Assembly (NCBI GenBank): GCA_019055375.1
Contig: JAHQIW010005860.1
Span: 21,295 to 85,294, forward strand
Reading direction: 5' to 3'
DNA from: Parelaphostrongylus tenuis
Lineage: Eukaryota; Nematoda; Chromadorea; Rhabditida; Metastrongylidae
DNA: 64,000 nt
Program-made: the position numbers and the translations under genes
The notes under the pieces: generated by a model
Told to the model about the DNA's origin: nothing
The model's database searches: none
Seen by the model: only the letters and a program-made list of their open reading frames with translations
In this document: piece by piece, positions 57,470-64,000 of the stretch
How the letters are laid out: the number at the start of each line of letters is the position of its first letter
Numbering within the stretch: position 1 is the first letter of the stretch

Positions 57470-58391
57470 AGAGTCGTAAAGTTCCTATGAGACGCTTGTC
57501 TCCATAAACACTCGCACCGATACGTCATCGTGAAACCGCACTAGCCACAGGCAGCCCAAAACTCACGCTCAAATTTGCAAAGCGCTGTCAATGAAGTAAT
57601 ACAAAAGATCTTAGAGAGAGAGAGAGAGAGAATAGTAACAGTTATGCCGAAGCCGCAGAAGATAAGAAGAGCATTTGCAAAGGCCAGCAAATTTTTGTCA
57701 CTCGCAAAACTGAATAATTTCACTCGGACGCTCTAACGGGAGAGTTACAACTTTCAAAAAGGAATTGGATAAAAACATCCTCGATTACTACTCAGATTTT
57801 TTTAAGAGCCATGTCATCTTATCGCTATATGAAAGAGGTTCCACCGGTTCTCCTTTCCAAATATGACACGCTACATAGCCGATGAAGAAAAGAATAACAC
57901 CTGGTCCAGAGAGGATAAGACCAAAACACCTAAAGAACCTACTGTTAGTTCTCATCATCACCCTAGCTCAGCTCTTCACTTGCTACCTGTCAGAATAGAA
58001 GGTTTTTCAGCTATTGGAGAACCAGCAAGACCGTGTTGATGTTCAAAACGGAGACCTTCACGATCTAGGCAACCATCGCCCAATATGCTTGCTGTCTATT
58101 GTCTATGACTCTTCGGTCATGTCTTCCTAAACAAGCTTGACAGAACACTGGACGTGGTACAGCTGTGCGAATAAGGAATTTCGTATAGAATTGTTACATA
58201 GACCACATCGACACGGTCACAAGACTCACTGAAGTTTCACGAGAGTAAAGTGCACCGTTATGTCTTACTTTTATCGATTTGTAGAAGACCTTTGTTTCAG
58301 GTGAAACGAAGGAGTCATAGAAACTCTAAACTGCCAGGCACCTACTCAAAACATAAGGATTCTTCGTGAGCTATATGGAAATTTTGGAACA
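57470..58391 (+). mobile_element. RTE copy C, 5' part
   Basis: GAGACGCTTGTCTCCATAAA, then the RT segment (CAATATGCTTGCTGTCTATT, ACTGTTAGTTCTCATCATC). More diverged than A and B, with many stops. Contains a GA run at 57621-57632. Confidence 0.75.
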
Positions 58392-59078
58392 AAATATGAG
58401 ATTGTTTCCTAAGTTTTGGCACTTGAGCAGTTAACATCAAATTCATTAGCCAAAGTACCTAAAATTGCATGACTGTGGTGTCGTTCAACTGCGAATTTTC
58501 TTGCTATTCTTTGTTATACAACTTACATGTACTTGCTTTGAAATGGAGCTGTCGGCGGAACAAATTTGCTTGCTACTTATGCACGACTGTGGAGCAGGGG
58601 AAATTGCTATTTAAGCGGCATGTATGATTTATGGTGGCTTCCTGTGGAAATCCCGAGCGCGACTGATCTTCCAAACTTTTCCTCCGACTTCGAACTTTGC
58701 GAACTATTTTCTAGTTCGGAATCAATAGTATTTTAATGCATTTCGCATTGTTATGATGTCTGCTATATAGCTAAGAGAACTGAGTGGTGAGCAAAAACGC
58801 AAACTAGTTGTCTTTTCTGAAATCTCATCATCGCTCCAAGTTCTCTTAATCTTGCGCGCCGATTCACCACCATTTTCTCCTACATACCATTCCTGTATGG
58901 ATAGCAAACGAGTTTGTTATCAACAGATCTCTTGAAGCAAATTTAGGAAATTTGTGCCTTAATTGTTCACAAGAAAATGGGCAATTGAACTATACCAAAA
59001 TGATGCAATTTCATTTACTTCGGTTATTGAATTTGGTGTTTATTGCTTTAGTAGTAAAACTTATGAAACGAGCTAATA
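58392..59078. mobile_element. mariner-like element inserted in RTE copy C
   Basis: Ends TTTCCTAAGTTTTGGCACTT and GTAGTAAAACTTATGAAACG are imperfect inverted repeats. Inside, a decayed mariner start (GAAATGGAGCTG, CTTGCTACTTATGCACGAC) matches 24355-24400. RTE sequence continues on both sides. Confidence 0.65.
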
Positions 59079-59084
59079 TTACCA

Positions 59085-59430
59085 TTTTATAATGATATCA
59101 CTAACAAAATAATAAGACAAGTTCGCGGAAGGTGATACCATCTCGTCAAAATATTCGCTATCACACTCCTAAACGTCATGCCAGCAATAGATTGGAAGAA
59201 ACGAAAGGACACGAAAGGACACACTATAAAAATTGATGTTCGCCAATTAAACTATTTTGGCTTTGCTGATGACATCGTTTCTATAGTGCCAAGGATCAGC
59301 CAGGTGGAATCATGTTGATCGTCTGGATAACATTTGAAGAAATATAAGTTCCCAATAAAATCTAACGAAAATGATGGCATGGGGATAGGATTGGTTTTAA
59401 AATTTCCATTTACGCTCAACGGATTGAAAT
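59085..59430 (+). mobile_element. RTE copy C, 3' part
   Basis: CTAAACGTCATGCCAGCAAT and TTTGGCTTTGCTGATGACAT (FGFADDIV, the active-site box) continue the RT broken by the mariner element. It stops before the usual 3' end, where a family P fragment follows. Confidence 0.7.
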
Positions 59431-59620
59431 ATTATACCTTTCTTTTCGAGCGTTTTTTGAGACCACGCTCAAAATTCAACATGTCTGATGGTTGTTTTTG
59501 CGCCATGCATGTGGTCTGTTATGGGCACTTACACAGTGCAATACACATGTTTCGGTTTTGAACCCTCGTCAGCTGCGTGGTGCCCGTAGCAAAGGAAGTT
59601 TAGTGGAGATGCGTTGTCTG
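59430..59620. repeat. family P left arm
   Basis: TATACCTTTCTTTTCGAGCG, TTTGAGACCACGCTCAAAAT and AATACACATGTTTCGG (core CACATG here). Confidence 0.55.
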
Positions 59621-59764
59621 AGTTTATTTGGGAACGCGGGACTTTTACTAGTTGCTTCTGTATCAAATTCTTCGTATTGGATGATCGTTTATCTTCACAA
59701 CAACACCATAATGCCAGTATTAGGGTATACAGAATTAATGATGTGGAGGTGCGTCTTCACTTAC

Positions 59765-60010
59765 TCATAAAGGATAATAGGATAAAGCTCTCGGCGTTAA
59801 TCAATCCCAGAGGGATGTGCCATGCATTCGGCTTCAATTTTCAACATCGTTTGAGGTGATTGAATGCATATCTGGCCTTTACAATGATAGTACCAATTTA
59901 CCGACCCCGGAGGGATGGATGACTTGGTGAGCCGCGAGCGCGAGATCGAACCACTGACCTCGTGTGCGACGCAGAGCTCCTCTAACCACTGCGCCACATG
60001 CGCTCACTTA
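59765..60010 (-). repeat. F4 SINE, complete-looking
   Basis: From the tail (GGATAAAGCTCTCGGCGTTA) to the tRNA-like head on the right (minus strand GCGCATGTGGCGCAGTGGTT, AGTGGTTCGATCTCGCGCTC). Confidence 0.7.
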
Positions 60011-60144
60011 TATATATATTAGTATAGTTAATTTTTATTTTTAGACTGTTTTGTGTTGGTATAATTATTAGTATATTATCTTGTATACTGCATTAGAAAG
60101 CAACTTGGCTTCACATAAAGCTTTGTTTCCGCAGCAAAAGATAT

Positions 60145-60146
<2 letters not shown>

Positions 60147-60192
<46 letters not shown>
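60147..60192. repeat. TA microsatellite
   Basis: Uninterrupted TA run bordering the 3' end of RTE copy D. Confidence 0.85.
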
Positions 60193-60193
<1 letters not shown>

Positions 60194-61288
60194 CGCCTGT
60201 ATATCACCTGTTGTCGTCGAGTAACTCGAGCGGGTATCGGCAACACTTCGATTTTTTCCCATCGCGTGCAATAGTAGCCCAGTGGGTCCTCCTCGCTGTA
60301 GGGATTTGCTGAGCATCATAACTTTCTTCTACACTTTTCATGAAGAAATCAAACCAACGGGTCGGTGGTCTTCCTGTAAAGCGCTTGATATCCCGAGGAG
60401 TCCAGTCGGTAACGGATCTCGTCCATCGGTTGTCGTTGAAGCATATCATGTGTCCGGCCCATCTTATTTTCTATATCCTGGTGGTGGAACGGCGTCTTTG
60501 ATCTTCGATCCTGACGTAGGTCGGGACTTCGGATTCTTTCTCTAATTAACGAGATACGGGATACTCCTAGCATGGACCTTTCGACTCGCGTTCAATAACG
60601 TTAGAGATCTTTCATCCTGCTTACGTAGCGACCAGGTTTCTCCTGCATACGTTAGAGTAGAGATAATCGTCGAGTCGAAAAGGTGGGTACGGAGTCGGAT
60701 GTTCTTTGTCCTCTTTCACTACATCCTCGATGCCCTCAAACGTTCCCCAAAGCGCTCGTTCTCTCCTGTTCAGCTCTGGAACAAGGTCGTTCGTCATGTT
60801 GATTTCACAGCCTAGGTACACGTAACTGAAGCAATCGTTAATTTTCATACCATTGAGCCTGAGTGGGGCATTCAAAACCCATGCGATACTCAGAAACATC
60901 GTTTTCGTTAGATTTAGTTGAAGACCTATCTTTCTACAGGCGTTATTAGAATCGGTCAACATTCGTTCGGCTTGGCTGGTGCTTGGTGTTATGAGGACGA
61001 TATCATCAGCAAAGCGAAGATGGTTTATTTGTCGACCGTCAGTTTTCTATCCTGTCTCCCATATCGTCCCGTTCTAATGTTTCGCATGACGTTTTGTAGG
61101 GTGGCAGTGAATAGTTTTGGCGGAATTGCATCGCCTTGTCGAACCCCTCTTCTTGTGTCAGTGGTGATATTGTTGTAGAATTGAGATAATCTTGTCGTGA
61201 AGTCTTTATACAGCTCACGAACAATCATTATTTACGGGGTAGGGACGCCTTGGTTATCCAGCGCCTCTATAACCGCTTGTGTTTCCAT
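60193..61288 (-). mobile_element. RTE copy D
   Basis: Minus strand: IVRELYKDFTTRLSQFYNNI, DTRRGVRQGDAIPPKLFTAT, then the active-site region, KIGLQLNLTKTMFLS and YVYLGCEINMTNDLVPELNR, ending TYAGETWS-like. Frameshifts at about 60640 and 60990. Both ends abut simple repeats. Confidence 0.85.
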
Positions 61289-61395
61289 ATATATCTATTT
61301 ATTTATTTATTATTTATTATTTATTTATTTATTATTTATTTATTTATTTAATATTAAATTTACATTTGCATATATATATATATATATATATATAA
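61289..61395. repeat. ATTT/TA microsatellites
   Basis: ATTT/ATTATTT runs followed by AATATTAAATTTACATTTGC and a TA run. Confidence 0.8.
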
Positions 61396-61815
61396 ATATA
61401 TGCAGTGGTGTAGGACTTATTAATATAGCAAGCAGTAATGGGAAGCGTTATGTAGTAAAGCTGTCACAAGGTTTCAGGCACAGAACAGTATAACAAAGTT
61501 TGAATGACGCTCTTCATAATCATAAATAGCCTGACGCAAGCGTTTTAATGAAATCTCAAGAAACTAAACCCTTATGGCTTATCTCAGTGCAACCAGTATT
61601 GGGTAAACATTGGAATTTGGACCCTTTAAGTTAAAGGATGGACCGTTTTTTTGAGCATATCTATGATATCTATGACCGAAAGAGGCTAGTGAACCTTTCA
61701 AATACGAGGACACGCTGTTAAAAAGCGTTACATCATGGATCTGTTTCATTCAGATAGATAAGTCATTTTTTCGTGAATTTCTGTGTCGTTGGTTGACTCT
61801 CTTTGTTACCAACTG
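61396..61815. other. no gene recognised
   Basis: No recognisable feature. Confidence 0.4.
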
Positions 61816-62155
61816 AACTAGGCAGAACCATGACTTTATGTTTTATAACACTCTGTTCTCGTATTTGAAACTTTCACGAGCTTTTTCCTGTCATCAGTGC
61901 CATCGACATGCTCCGAAAAGACGTAATATGTTGGCCAACAGCATCAACTGACGAGTCAAAAATTCGAGAATAGTTACCGGTCAATCTGAATGGAGCAAAA
62001 CCATGACTTTATGTTTTCTAACACTCTGGTTTTTTATTTGAAACTTTATTCTTCCGGTGATCAGTGTCATCGACATTCTCAAAAAATCATCCATACCTTA
62101 ACAAACTGCATCAAATTGCGAGGCGAAGATTTACGAAAAGTGATTAATTGATGTG
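61816..62155. repeat. tandem duplication, two units of about 165 bp
   Basis: AACCATGACTTTATGTTTTA with TAACACTCTGTTC at 61828, and AACCATGACTTTATGTTTTC with TAACACTCTGGTT at 62000. Both continue to a CATCGACAT block. Confidence 0.7.
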
Positions 62156-64000
62156 AACGAAGCAGATCCACGACTATATGTTTACTATCACCCCCCCCAC
62201 CATCCTTTTTCTTTTGTTTTTTTTTACCCCCGACAGGCTCACAACCCCCGCCAATTCTACACCTGCTTCTTCCCCAATTCTAGGCGCCCTCCCATGTTAA
62301 CTAAAGCGGTCACCATTCAGCCTTATACTAGAACGTATCCACGACAGTCACCTTACAATTGATGTACACCATATGCGTAAACTCAGCAACCACTTATCGA
62401 CTACGCCGCTCTATGTATAGTATATGGACACAGCTAGTTCAAATATAGGCTAACCATCACAAAGGAAAACTCACTGAAGAGATCGAATTACATTCGATAC
62501 TCTATAGAAGATACAAGTACGCTGTATGCCGCAGATAACTCAAGTGCATTTCGTACAAGTTAGGTTATGCATGACGTACTCTCTCACATTAATTATGCAG
62601 TATAACCCTGGTCAATAGAATAGTCAACGCAAGAATTATACGCTAACACCTGCACTCTATAGCTGATCATACTAAGCCTTAGCTACAAATCCGGGAACCC
62701 TTGTCTCTATCGAGTACCTAGATTACATAACATCACACGCGAGAAAAGCTATATTATCAGTCATTGTCAGAAGCATGAACTAACATAAAGGAGTCTGCTG
62801 ATAGTTCCTCGGAGTGATATACGTCTACTTAGATTGACCTAGTGATATGCTAGAACTCATCATACAATTAGAGCTATTAACAGCAGTCTAGAAACCGCTA
62901 CTATCATAACACTCAACCTCGTCGCACAATTGCCATGCACTACAATAATCGTATCTACTCTCTTCACCGTCTCTTCTCTGCACAACCCCAGCGTAACAAA
63001 CCCCGTGGCTCAAACTCCAAGGTCACAGAACGTATGTTCATGTCCATATCACGAACTGTCAATCAGTACTACATACATACTTAAGCAGAAATCCGACTTG
63101 CTAATGATCCTAAGATACTTTCAATGTTGAGGTCAATAGAATATTCGGACCATTCACTTAGAACTACGTCAAATGACTAGTACCAGATCATTCAGAAAGT
63201 CTAAAACTGTATGTCCTCAGTATCGTCATCAGAATACGATTGGCAGATGCTCAAAAAATTATCATATCACCCTATGTAGACTGTTTTTTTGTTTTTTTTG
63301 AGATTGTTTATTACACATGCAGTCGAGGTCACATTCTTGCGTAATTATCATGACCAATCACTACGATGCAATAATCTTATGTCGAAACTATGCATTCAAT
63401 ACAAAATCTAGCACCTACTCGAAAATATTAGTAATCAGCATGACTGACAATTAGCCCAATGACCTTAGGCAAGGCAAGCTTAACAGTCATTTACATTTAG
63501 TTTTCTGACTCTGCAACTACGCCTACTACTTATCGTGAATACAGTGTATGGACCGATAGCTATGTTGTTCTGCTCAAATCGATTGTCAGTCGATGAGGAA
63601 CTGCTTAACATAATATCCTTCGCTTATATGACCAATCACACGACGCTAAGGCTAGCGTCAATGCTGAATACTTGGGACACTGTAAGAACTCACCAGTAAG
63701 AAACACGCCATATAAATCGACGACACCTTATCTGTAACCACCATCCCCATGTAGCGTCCAAAGATTGTGGATAACAGACTAGGTATCATGTTCTCTAAAC
63801 AGCGCACTTTCTCCCGTAAGTTTGAGATGCCGCAGTTTAGCTGAGACTGATCGAGCTGACGATTAGTGATGCACTCGTCAACGATAACAGATGCAAAATC
63901 GTCGTTAGGGAAAGGGTCCTAGAACTTATGTGTAGAGAAGAGTATATTCCATTTACATTCGTTATTCCTAAGACTATCTACGGTGAGACCACAGTAAAAT
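62156..64000. other. no gene recognised; texture unlike the rest
   Basis: A C-rich/T-rich stretch (62190-62270) is followed by sequence with few A or T runs, apart from a T-rich patch near 63285, and no frame above 70 codons. No repeat or gene seen. Confidence 0.4.

Overview
The window looks like a repeat-rich piece of a nematode nuclear genome. The evidence is small phase-conserved introns with TTTCAG/TTTTAG acceptors, short telomere-like TTAGGC stretches, and many degraded copies of nematode-type RTE retrotransposons, mariner elements and tRNA-derived SINEs. A clade V (strongylid, hookworm-like) parasite is my best guess. That guess rests on the RTE family and overall style, not on a search.

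Two conserved host genes can be assembled exon by exon. On the minus strand, 21701 to 10194, lies a Golgi N-acetylglucosaminyltransferase I (MGAT1; the gly-12/13/14 family in C. elegans). It has a signal anchor, a coiled-coil stem, an EDD metal motif, a FWDDWMR segment and a C-terminal [12 protein letters not shown] segment. On the plus strand, 34848 to 45063, lies the La protein (SSB/La autoantigen) in eleven exons, with La motif, RRM1, RRM2 and a basic RGG-like tail. The two genes act in unrelated processes: N-glycan branching, and binding of RNA polymerase III transcripts. A third minus-strand coding exon of unknown function (46809-47170) is supported by good splice sites.

The rest is mobile or repetitive DNA. 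Positions 1-3300 hold an RTE copy inside a SINE. Positions 6300-6800, 16090-16640, 35060-35590 and 53440-53700 hold mariner transposase remnants. Positions 18-34 kb are crowded with SINEs, fold-back elements and MITEs, including head-to-head tRNA-like dimers and a family of palindromes built on ACACGTGT. A pair of GC-rich hairpins with compensating base changes sits at 30161-30318. Positions 47398-51480 are a minisatellite with a 42-bp unit, interrupted by a fragment of an LTR retrotransposon whose primer-binding site matches tRNA-Gly. Positions 52.4-61.3 kb hold more RTE, MITE and SINE remnants. The last 1.7 kb shows no recognisable feature and has a different base texture.

At four splice junctions (three in the transferase, one in La) the best-looking sites break the reading phase by one base although exons on both sides are well conserved. 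This may be assembly indels, gene decay or unusual splice choice.
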